Shown: one piece after another, positions 18,020-25,496 of the stretch
How the letters are laid out: each line of letters begins with the position of its first letter
Numbering within the stretch: the stretch's first letter is position 1
NCBI GenBank assembly: GCA_017307785.1
Contig: JAFKGI010000031.1
Coordinates: forward strand, 1-64,000
Direction of reading: 5' to 3'
Source of the DNA: Vulcanimicrobiota bacterium
Lineage (GTDB): Bacteria; Vulcanimicrobiota; Xenobia; Xenobiales; JADMJV01
DNA length: 64,000 nt
Notes under the pieces: generated by a model
What the model was told of the DNA's origin: nothing
What the model saw: only the letters and a program-made list of their open reading frames with translations
The model's database searches: none
Program-made: the position numbers and the translations under genes

Positions 18020-19333
18020 TTGCTGAAGCGATTTGAGCTAGAAAAACACGGAGTTTCCGTCGGGAGCGAGGTGCTGGCCGGACTGACCACCTTTGCCACC
18101 ATGGCCTACATCCTGTTTCTCAACCCCGTCATCTTGGGGGACGCAGGCATGGATCGCGGGGCCGTGCTCATCGCTACCGCCCTGGCGGCCGGCATCGGCA
18201 GCATTCTTATGGGACTGATCGCCAACCTGCCCTTCGCGCTGGCTCCCGGCATGGGAATGAACGCCTACTTCACCTACACGGTGGTCAAGCAGATGGGCAT
18301 TCCCTGGCAGACCGCGCTGGCCGCCGTTTTCCTGGATGGCGTGATCTTCCTGATCCTTTCGCTCCTGCCGTTCCGCTCGCGCATGATCGAAGACATTCCC
18401 TATAACATCAAGCTCTCGGCGGCGGCCGCCATCGGACTCTTCATCGCCTTCATCGGCTTCAAGAACGCCGGCCTCATTCAGGGCAATCCCGTCACCCTGG
18501 TGGAAATGGGATCGGTCTACACGCCCGCCAACGGGCTGATGATCTTCGGCCTGATGCTGATGGCCGCGTTGCTGCAGCGCAAAGTCAAGGGCGCGCTGCT
18601 CTGGGGCATGCTGGCCGTGACCGCTCTGGGATTCGTCGTTCCCGGGCCCGAGGGCCACCCACTGGTTTCCACCGCGCAGATGAGCTGGCCCAGCGTGGCC
18701 GATCTGAGCAAGGGCCTTTTCAAGCTGGATTTCGCGGGCGCCGAGAAGCTCGGGTTCGCCATGATCGTCTTTACCTTCACCTTCGTCAGTCTCTTCGATA
18801 CGGCCGGTACTTTCGTGGGTCTGGCCACCAAGCTGGGCTGGATTTCTCGGGAGAAGCCGATTTTCAAAGAGGCTCCTCGTGGATTGATTGCCGAGTCTTT
18901 CGCCATCATGATTGGCGCGTTGCTGGGCACTTCCACAACCACCACTTACATCGAAAGCGCCTCGGGCATTGCCCAAGGCGGGCGCACCGGGCTCACGGCC
19001 GTCACCGCCGGCCTCTGTTTCTGCCTGGGCATCGTGCTGGCCCCGCTGGCCACCCTCATTCCCGTGCAGGCGACCAGCCCCGTCCTGATTCTGGTGGGCT
19101 GCTTCATGCTGGAACCAGTCCTGAAACTGGAGCTCGACGATCTGACCGAGGCACTGCCCGCCTTTCTCACGCTGCTGCTCGTGCCGCTCACTTTCAACAT
19201 CGCCAACGGCCTGATTTGGGGCATCGTCTCCTTCACCATGCTCAAGCTGGCCACCGGAAGGATTCGGGAAATAAAGCCAACGATGTGGATATTAACAATT
19301 TTGTGCTTGATTAGTCTGAGTCGAGCCCACTAA
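18020..19333 (+). CDS. NCS2-family (AzgA-type) purine permease
   Basis: 437 residues and about 12 to 14 membrane helices. The AzgA-type hallmarks are GLTTFATMAYILFLNPVIL at the N-terminus, LPFALAPGMGMNAYFTYT, the motif FVSLFDTAGTFVGLA, and GTSTTTTYIESASGIAQGGRTG near the C-terminal half. It probably takes up adenine, guanine or hypoxanthine with protons. Translation starts at TTG 18020, with ACGGAGGAG 9 nt upstream. It is divergent from the exonuclease-like gene. Confidence 0.9.
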   Translation: MLKRFELEKHGVSVGSEVLAGLTTFATMAYILFLNPVILGDAGMDRGAVLIATALAAGIGSILMGLIANLPFALAPGMGMNAYFTYTVVKQMGIPWQTALAAVFLDGVIFLILSLLPFRSRMIEDIPYNIKLSAAAAIGLFIAFIGFKNAGLIQGNPVTLVEMGSVYTPANGLMIFGLMLMAALLQRKVKGALLWGMLAVTALGFVVPGPEGHPLVSTAQMSWPSVADLSKGLFKLDFAGAEKLGFAMIVFTFTFVSLFDTAGTFVGLATKLGWISREKPIFKEAPRGLIAESFAIMIGALLGTSTTTTYIESASGIAQGGRTGLTAVTAGLCFCLGIVLAPLATLIPVQATSPVLILVGCFMLEPVLKLELDDLTEALPAFLTLLLVPLTFNIANGLIWGIVSFTMLKLATGRIREIKPTMWILTILCLISLSRAH

Positions 19334-19398
19334 AAGCTTCAAAGTTTTTTCAGGCCTGCTGGCTACTCTGTGAGCACATCACACGGAGGTAGTCCACA

Positions 19399-19701
19399 AT
19401 GGTTCGTAAACTTTTCGCAGCAGCAGTTCTCCTGGCCACCACGGCTTCGGTGACGGCCTATTCCTCGCCCAGCTACCTGAAAGTTTATAACTACACGGAC
19501 AGCGAGCTGCGCGTCTACGTCGACGGCTATGACCAGGGCACTATCCCGGTCGGCAGCTCGCCCAACTGGATTCCCGCCGCTTACGGAATGCACAAAGTCG
19601 AGGTTTCTAAGGTCAACGGCTACAATAGTACCGCCAAGTATGCGGAGTTGAGCTACAGCTACCCCAACGCCGACGTTACCATCGCTCGCAACGACCTTTA
19701 A
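19399..19701 (+). CDS. small secreted beta-rich protein (PEGA-like)
   Basis: 100 residues with a signal peptide (MVRKLFAAAVLLATTASVTA). The mature part, YLKVYNYTDSELRVYVDGYDQGTIPVG, resembles a PEGA-type surface beta-sandwich (a short YVDG-x-x-x-G-T-x-P core). The GGAGGT ribosome site is well placed. It lies 10 nt upstream of the YbjQ-like gene and is probably in the same operon. The function is unknown. Confidence 0.7.
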   Translation: MVRKLFAAAVLLATTASVTAYSSPSYLKVYNYTDSELRVYVDGYDQGTIPVGSSPNWIPAAYGMHKVEVSKVNGYNSTAKYAELSYSYPNADVTIARNDL

Positions 19702-19710
19702 ATCTTATCG

Positions 19711-20847
19711 ATGCCCATCGTCACCGGACTCTCCGGTAATGAAATGTTCTGCCTGCGCGCCCAGGGCTACAATCCCGGCGACATGGTAATCGGCAACAGC
19801 GTCTGGTCGCTGGGATTCGCCAAGAGCATTACCTCCCTGGCCAAAACGCTGGCCGGCGGCGAAGTCACCCAATACACCGAATGGATCAACAACGGCCGCC
19901 ATCGCGCATTTGAGAAGCTCATGCGCGAAGTGGAGCAACGCGGTGGCCACGGCATCACCGGCGTCACCAGCGAACTGGTCATGCATCCGATGGGACTCGA
20001 GTTTTTGTCCATCGGCAGTTGCATCCACCCCTGTGAGGGCGAAGCCAGAATTGGTGATTTCTCCAGCTCGGCCGACGGTCAGGGCCTCTACTGTCAATTG
20101 GACTGCGGTTTTCGACCGGTTCGCTTTGTTTTTGGTAACGTCGCCTACTCCATCGGGCTGGGCGGCGGTCTGGCCGGCGGCTTCCGCAGTCTGGCCCGCG
20201 GTGAAGTCAAAGAATGGTCCGAAGTTTTCAATCACACCCGCCATCTGGCCCTCGAGCGCATCAGCGCCGAAGCCCGCAACGCTGGTGCCAACGCCGTGCT
20301 GGGCATCCGCACCACCACCACCCCTTTCTATGGTAGCCGCGAAATGATCATGATCGGTACCGCCAGTCACCATCCGGGTCTGCCCGCCGAGTATTCCCAA
20401 CAGCCGATCACCAGCGACCTGACCAATCAGGAAATGTGGAACGTGATCCGCCAGGGCTATTGTCCGGTGCGGCTGGTGCTGGGAGTCTCGGTCTACTCGA
20501 TCGGTTTGGCCGGTAGCTTCTCCTCGATCTTCCGCTCTTTCGTCTCGGGTGAGATCAAAGAAATGACCTCGCTCATTTACGACGCCCGCGAGAACGCCAT
20601 CGCCAAAATCGCCCGCGACGCCGAAGCCTGTGGCGCCGACGACGTGGTGGGGGTGCGCACCTACATCAAGAATCTCAGCGGCGGCGTGGTCGAATTCATG
20701 GCCATCGGCACCGCCGTCAAGAAAATCCCCGGCATCGAAACCCTCTCCGAATCCCTCCCACCCCAGGCCGTCATGCAAGACAGCGACACCTTCCTCGAGC
20801 CCACCTTCGGCATGAACGCCTACAACCTCAACACCGGCTCCGGCTAG
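19711..20847 (+). CDS. triple-module YbjQ (DUF74) protein
   Basis: 378 residues made of three tandem YbjQ/UPF0145-like modules (about 1-108, 118-230 and 233-346). Each has a VxGLSxxEM- or LTNQEM-like start, an FVFGNVAYSIG- or LVLGVSVYSIG-type strand, a helical ARENAIAKIARDAEACGAD-like segment and an IGIRTTT- or VGVRTYI-like strand. YbjQ proteins usually carry one module, form pentamers and were annotated as heavy-metal binding from structure; their role is unsettled. A triple array in one chain is unusual. No clear ribosome site is seen. Array B follows the stop. Confidence 0.8.
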   Translation: MPIVTGLSGNEMFCLRAQGYNPGDMVIGNSVWSLGFAKSITSLAKTLAGGEVTQYTEWINNGRHRAFEKLMREVEQRGGHGITGVTSELVMHPMGLEFLSIGSCIHPCEGEARIGDFSSSADGQGLYCQLDCGFRPVRFVFGNVAYSIGLGGGLAGGFRSLARGEVKEWSEVFNHTRHLALERISAEARNAGANAVLGIRTTTTPFYGSREMIMIGTASHHPGLPAEYSQQPITSDLTNQEMWNVIRQGYCPVRLVLGVSVYSIGLAGSFSSIFRSFVSGEIKEMTSLIYDARENAIAKIARDAEACGADDVVGVRTYIKNLSGGVVEFMAIGTAVKKIPGIETLSESLPPQAVMQDSDTFLEPTFGMNAYNLNTGSG

Positions 20848-20880
20848 GTCTCTTCGCTTTCTGCTCTGGCTTATGCCCGC

Positions 20881-21282
20881 GGATTTCCCCGCCCACCGGG
20901 GCCGCGTCCCCGCCTGCCGGGGCGGATCGCCAAAACCGACGGATTTCCCCGCTCACCGGGGCCGCGTCCCCGCCTATCGGGGCGGATCGCCAAAACCGAC
21001 GGATTTCCCCGCCCACCGGGGCCGCGTCCCCACGTGTCGGGGCGGATCGCCAAAACCGACGGATTTCCCCGCCCACCGGGGCCGCGTCCCCGCCTGCCGG
21101 GGCGGATCGCCAAAACCGACGGATTTCCCCGCTCACCGGGGCCGCGTCCCCGCCTATCGGGGCGAATCGCCAAAACCGACGGATTTCCCCGCCCACCGGG
21201 GCCGCGTCCCCGCCTATCGGGGCGGAACGCCAAAACCGACGGATTTCCTCGCCTATCGGGGCCGCGTCCCCGCCCACCGGAC
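20881..21282. repeat. array B: seven tandem 60-bp units with paired hairpins
   Basis: Exactly periodic: the word GGATTTCC begins at 20881, 20941, 21001, 21061, 21121, 21181 and 21241. Each unit carries two GC stems with variable five-base loops, for example CCCCG-CCCAC-CGGGG and CCCCG-CCTAT-CGGGG, separated by GCCGCGTC, then GATCGCCAAAACC. Stem bases are kept while loop bases vary between units. Units are contiguous, with no unique spacers. The array sits at a convergent gene junction. The remaining bases to 21465 hold weak hairpins, for example CCCCTTTCGGG near 21434, and no gene I can support. Confidence 0.97.
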
Positions 21283-21465
21283 CACACCAGGCCAGCGACG
21301 TGCTTTCTGCGGTTGCCTGACTCCGGGAAAGGAGACCCGGGAACTTTGGGGACCAGAAGACGCCCCGCGCGGCAAGGCCAACCCCGGCGACTCGCCGGTC
21401 CATCTCCCAGATCCCCACCATCCCCCGTGTCCCCTTTCGGGATGAGAGCAATGGCAGAAGGACGC

Positions 21466-22419
21466 TCAGCTGCGTTGATTGATCCCGTCCAGCCAGGAAA
21501 CTTCCGGCCGTAAGCCCTGCAGGCGCTGGCGGAAAGCGGCGTCGTGGACCAGTTCCAGGCCGCTCAGGGAGGGGGTCAGGCCGTCCGCGCTGACGATGGC
21601 CTTGATACCCGGTCGATCCAGCAGATTTCTCTCGCCTTCGAGCAGCACGCCGTCGAGCACGAAGAAAGTCTCCGACCAGGAGTTCTTGGTGGCTCCCAGG
21701 ATGGCGTGGGCGGATCCTAGCCTTGGCGAACGACCGGTGCTGGTCTCTTCTCCCACCTCGTTGCTATCGCGAATGCGGCGTACCACCCCTTCATTCGCAG
21801 GTGGAATCTCCAGCTCTCCCGGCACCCCCGGACCGGCCAGAATCAGCGCCTCGGCTCGGGAAGACAATGGCTCGGGAACGAGCGCGCCCTCGTTCCACTC
21901 CCAGATGGGGGGATTCCAAGCCAGTCTGGGGACCAACAGGGTCTTCACGCCTGTCGTCCAGTCACGGTGCCACCAGCGAAAGTCCGGACGGGTGATGCGC
22001 ACCAGCGTCCAGGCGCCTTGATGCGGGCTAAAATCAAGAGGGGCGGCCCGAAAGCTCTCGGGCGCCACGTGCCCGCTGCGTAACGCGCCGGCGTTATGAA
22101 ACGACCAGCCCACAAAAAATTCGCGACTCAGATTGAGCAGCGCCAGACCCAATGGTTCGGAAGGCTCCCAGACCGGCTCCGGTAACGGCAGTTCGTGAGC
22201 GAACGACACCTGCAGCAGGTTCTTCTCGGCTCGAAACAGCACTCGGGTGGGGCGCAAGCGGTGGATACCCTGGCACAGCTTGAGAAATCCCTGGGTCGTA
22301 TTCTGCAAGCCCAGCTTGGCCAGCAGTTCACGCTGGCGGCGTGGATCCACCGTAAACCGGCCTTCGCCGGCCGAAACCAGCGCGCTATGCTCGGCCAGGA
22401 TTTCGTCCAGTTCGCTCAC
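21466..22419 (-). CDS. unknown protein, second of a paralogous pair (shared module, see 22416)
   Basis: 317 residues, cytoplasmic, no recognised family. Residues about 20-73 (GRFTVDPRRQRELLAKLG, then GFLKLCQG, then VLFRAEKNLLQVSF) align by eye with the start of the adjacent 449-residue protein and with residues 303-365 of the pseudokinase at 57549. A second shared block lies near residues 250-300: FVLDGVLL, then SADGLTPSLSGLELV. This suggests a common fold, possibly a degenerate GHKL/Hsp90-type ATPase module followed by a transducer-like segment. Its ATG overlaps the preceding stop by 4 nt (ATGA), implying translational coupling. Confidence 0.6.
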   Translation of the reverse strand: MSELDEILAEHSALVSAGEGRFTVDPRRQRELLAKLGLQNTTQGFLKLCQGIHRLRPTRVLFRAEKNLLQVSFAHELPLPEPVWEPSEPLGLALLNLSREFFVGWSFHNAGALRSGHVAPESFRAAPLDFSPHQGAWTLVRITRPDFRWWHRDWTTGVKTLLVPRLAWNPPIWEWNEGALVPEPLSSRAEALILAGPGVPGELEIPPANEGVVRRIRDSNEVGEETSTGRSPRLGSAHAILGATKNSWSETFFVLDGVLLEGERNLLDRPGIKAIVSADGLTPSLSGLELVHDAAFRQRLQGLRPEVSWLDGINQRS

Positions 22420-23765
22420 TCGCGATCCAGCTCGTGAACCCGGGTGATTTGCTCCACGGCCGATTCGCTGTAGCCATACTTACTGCCCCAGCGCAAGGCC
22501 TGGCGGATTTCCTTGCGACCCCGCAAGGTCTCGGATTGAAGCCAGCCCTCCAGTTGCTGCACCCGCTCATCGCGCACCGGCGTCAAGCCCGACAAGTCCG
22601 TCTCGACCAGCCCGTCGGCCGCAAAGACGCGCGCGCCCTGCAAGCCCACGTTCAAAGGAATCGGGTCGAGCAGCACTCCGTCCCGCTGCACCACCAGCTG
22701 AGTCTCTCCCTCCGGTTGCACGGGACAGCGCAGCCAGATTTGCGCGCACGGCGGCAGGCGTTTGCCAAATCGGCCCTGAGCCAGCGGCTGCCGTGCCAGC
22801 GTGAATTGCTCGAGGCCTTTCACGTAAAGAATCTGGTAACCATTGTTGCGTCCCTCGATGCGGCCCCCTCGGATCAATCCGTGATTGATCGGATAAGCCG
22901 TCTTGGGAATGCCGAAAATCTCCTGGAAGACGTCCGATTCCAGAATCGAAAAGCTTGGTCCGGGTTCCGCTTCCCAAAGCCGGTGCTCGCGGGTGGGTCG
23001 GTAGCTGCGCCACTGATGCAGCAAAGTCGACCCGTGACTGTAGTGGTCGCGGTAGCCGTTGCCCAGGTCGTACACCAGAGCGGGGATTTCCGTCAGATGG
23101 GGGAGGTGCAGCAGTCCGTTGGCGGGACCGCGCGACAGATACAGCCGGTCGAGCAGGAGTTGCTTGCCCATCGCAGGCACCATCGGATTCAGTCTGCGTT
23201 TCTCCCAGCGTATGCCTACGGGGGATAGGGCGCAACGTCCAGTCAAGGCCCGTTCTTCTTCCCCCCAAGATCGGGGTGTGGAAGGCCGCAAAGACAGAAC
23301 GCACTCACAGCCTGTTCCCGCCCGCGGCGGCACTAACTGGCGTTGCGTCTGGTCTCCCCGCAACACATAGCTGAAGCCTCCTTCGGCGTCGACCACGGCC
23401 CAGGCCAGCGTCTCGGGGCGGGCCGCGCGGCAGGCGTGAAAAGCACGAAGAAAGTGGCCGGTGGCCGGCGAATCGGAGTGGCCCAACGCCTCATGCAGCA
23501 AAGCGTCCAGATCGGCAAACTGCGAGCTGGTGAATCCGTGGGAGGTGAACTGCACCTCCAATCGATCGCGCAAAGGACGTAGCTGAACTTCGGCGGCTCC
23601 TGAAGCGGCGGCCGCCTGCACCAGTTTGATCAGCCAGCTGGTGGGGTCGTGGAACAGGCGTTGCGACAGCTTTTCCAGCGCCCTGGCGTAGTCCACCGAA
23701 AAGCTACCCTGGGAATCGCGGGAGCCTTCCTGGGTCAACTGCTCCAGATAGAGGGCGAGGTCCAA
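22416..23765 (-). CDS. unknown protein, first of a paralogous pair with a GHKL-like degenerate module
   Basis: 449 residues. The N-terminal block (FSVDYARALEKLSQRLF, then SWLIKLVQAAAASGAAEV, then RLEVQFTSHGF, residues 20-77) looks like the first helix and strands of a GHKL ATPase: compare LxELVQNAxDAGAxxV and the following DNGxGM. Here the Asn and the Gly-box residues are missing. The C-terminal block at 353-400 (VQRDGVLLDPIPL, then FAADGLVETDLSGL) recurs in the partner and in the protein kinase-like protein at 57549. The function is unknown. It forms a two-gene operon with 21466-22419 and lies just downstream of the Tyr-rich secreted protein gene. Confidence 0.6.
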   Translation of the reverse strand: MDLALYLEQLTQEGSRDSQGSFSVDYARALEKLSQRLFHDPTSWLIKLVQAAAASGAAEVQLRPLRDRLEVQFTSHGFTSSQFADLDALLHEALGHSDSPATGHFLRAFHACRAARPETLAWAVVDAEGGFSYVLRGDQTQRQLVPPRAGTGCECVLSLRPSTPRSWGEEERALTGRCALSPVGIRWEKRRLNPMVPAMGKQLLLDRLYLSRGPANGLLHLPHLTEIPALVYDLGNGYRDHYSHGSTLLHQWRSYRPTREHRLWEAEPGPSFSILESDVFQEIFGIPKTAYPINHGLIRGGRIEGRNNGYQILYVKGLEQFTLARQPLAQGRFGKRLPPCAQIWLRCPVQPEGETQLVVQRDGVLLDPIPLNVGLQGARVFAADGLVETDLSGLTPVRDERVQQLEGWLQSETLRGRKEIRQALRWGSKYGYSESAVEQITRVHELDRE

Positions 23766-23771
23766 CCCGAC

Positions 23772-24155
23772 TCAGTAGCCCGGAGGCGCGTTGCTGGGCA
23801 GCGGCTTGTCATAGCCGGGAATGCCCGAGCTGGGCGTGGACTGACCATCGTAGGTCTGGCCTTGAAAACTCGGGCCATAGTAATAACCGCTGCCGGGACC
23901 GTAATAGTAATTGCTATAGTAGCCGTAGGGGCGCGGACAGTAGTTGGAACGGGACTGATCTTGATGAGGATTGTCGTGCTGGGTCTGCGGATCGGAAACC
24001 TTCACGTAGGGCATGGTCGGCGAGAACCCGGAGTTGCTATGGATTTCTCCCGCCTGGACGTTGCGCGTTCCCCAGGGCAGGGTGGGGGAGAATCCCTCCT
24101 GGGCAAAAGCGCCCAGGGTCAACAAGAGCCAGAAGCCACTTAAATAGATCTTCAT
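23772..24155 (-). CDS. small secreted Tyr/Gly/Pro-rich protein
   Basis: 127 residues with a signal peptide (MKIYLSGFWLLLTLGAFA). The mature part is low-complexity and rich in Tyr, Gly, Pro, Ser and Gln (RPYGYYSNYYYGPGSGYYYG in the middle). A duplicated short motif, GFSPTLPWG / GFSPTMPYV, lies near the start. It may be a surface or adhesive material protein, but no family is recognised. It lies between the KdpD-like kinase (12-nt gap) and the paralogous pair, all on the minus strand. Confidence 0.65.
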   Translation of the reverse strand: MKIYLSGFWLLLTLGAFAQEGFSPTLPWGTRNVQAGEIHSNSGFSPTMPYVKVSDPQTQHDNPHQDQSRSNYCPRPYGYYSNYYYGPGSGYYYGPSFQGQTYDGQSTPSSGIPGYDKPLPSNAPPGY

Positions 24156-24167
24156 TTTCTGATTCTA

Positions 24168-25496
24168 TCACTCCGAGGCATAGGGGAGCCAGCACGAGAT
24201 TTCCAGACCGCCGCTCTTACGCAGACGCGCCTGGATCTTCCCGGCGTGGGCGTCGATGATGCCCTTGGCGATAAACAGTCCCAGACCACTGCCGGACAGC
24301 TCCATACCTTTGGCGCGATAGAACTTATCGAAGATCAGCGGAATGTCTTCGGCCGGGATGCCGGGCCCGCGGTCGCGCACGTCGCAACGCACAAACTCCC
24401 CGTCCACGCGCATGCTCAGTTGAATGGGGCTGCCTTGAGGAGTATATTTGTGGGCGTTTTCGATCAGGTTTTGCAGCAGATTCACCACCAGCACGTAGTC
24501 CACGTGCAATTCCGGCAAATCCTCGGGAACGTCGATTTCGATGCGATCGCGCAGGGTGGCTGGAGTTTGCTCCATGACCACGCCCACCAATTCATCGGGC
24601 TGGACCGACTGTAAATTCAAGACCAGGCCGGGGCCGTCCAGCTTGGTCATCTGCAGCAGGTTGGTCACCAGGCGCCGCAAACGCTCGGTTTGCTCGCCCG
24701 CCAGCTGCAGCAGTCCCTGGCGAACTTCCGGCTCCAGATGGATGGCCGGGTCGCAAGCCACTTGCAGGCTGCCGGCCACCGAAGCCAGCGGGGTCTGCAG
24801 ATCGTGGGAAAGGGAATTAAGCAGGGCGTTCTGCACCCGCTCGCGTTCGGCCACCAGCATGGCCTGGCGGGCCTCTTCGGCGCTTTTGACTCGTTGCAGG
24901 GCCAGCCTGGCCTGATTCACAAACGAAGTGAGCAAGTCGATGGTTTCGCTGGGTCCGGGGCCGGCCAGGGCTCCCTCCAGATGGCACAGGTCCGGTCCGC
25001 CCAGTTTCAGGCGAGCCTGAGGGCCAAAAATCCGTCCAGCGTTGCGTTCAAAGGCCCGCACCACATCGTCTTCGTTGTGGATCTGAGTGAGGTCGCGCCC
25101 GAACATTTCCAGCAAGTAAAACGACTCGGCTCGTTGGCGCGCCTCGCTGGCCTGACGGCGCAGACTGTTGGAAAGTCGGGAGATGACGTAGCCTACACCC
25201 AGAAAGGTGATCAGGGACAAACCGTACTGCAGGTCCGGGGTATTGAAGCGAAAGCGCGGTTGGAAGACGCCGAAGTCCAGCGCCAAAAAGCTGAGGAAGG
25301 CCACCAGCGTGGCCGGGCCCTCGCCCCAGTAAAGAGCGGCCCCGATCACCTGCACCAGGAAAAACAACATCAGGTTGTCTTCGCTGATAAAGTGCTTGGC
25401 CTGATGGCTGAAATAAGAGACGGCCAGCACCAGCACGACTCCCCAGAGATACTGACGGCTCTGATTGGCTTCCCCTTTAGGGGCGAAGTTGACCAC
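24168..25496 (-). CDS. KdpD-like membrane sensor histidine kinase, orphan and lacking the KdpD N-terminus
   Basis: 442 residues. Four DUF4118-type membrane helices (about 15-110) are followed by a GAF-like linker and a kinase core. The core has H231 (LSHDLQTPLASV), the N box (NLLQNLIENAHKYTP), DRGPGIP, FDKFYRAKG and GSGLGLFIAKG. All catalytic boxes are intact. The KdpD and USP domains that normally precede the membrane part are absent, and no kdpABC or response regulator is adjacent. Translation starts at GTG immediately after the TAA of the M20 peptidase gene, so the two are coupled. Confidence 0.9.
   Translation of the reverse strand: MVNFAPKGEANQSRQYLWGVVLVLAVSYFSHQAKHFISEDNLMLFFLVQVIGAALYWGEGPATLVAFLSFLALDFGVFQPRFRFNTPDLQYGLSLITFLGVGYVISRLSNSLRRQASEARQRAESFYLLEMFGRDLTQIHNEDDVVRAFERNAGRIFGPQARLKLGGPDLCHLEGALAGPGPSETIDLLTSFVNQARLALQRVKSAEEARQAMLVAERERVQNALLNSLSHDLQTPLASVAGSLQVACDPAIHLEPEVRQGLLQLAGEQTERLRRLVTNLLQMTKLDGPGLVLNLQSVQPDELVGVVMEQTPATLRDRIEIDVPEDLPELHVDYVLVVNLLQNLIENAHKYTPQGSPIQLSMRVDGEFVRCDVRDRGPGIPAEDIPLIFDKFYRAKGMELSGSGLGLFIAKGIIDAHAGKIQARLRKSGGLEISCWLPYASE

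Noticed and set aside
20881..21282. CRISPR-like array
   Set aside because: Units are contiguous 60-bp copies without unique spacers, and there are no cas genes nearby.
20873..21445. Long open frames (up to about 190 codons) through array B in several frames and both strands
   Set aside because: Same reason as array A: exact 60-bp periodicity of a GC-rich stop-free unit; the encoded peptide is just a repeat with no start signal.
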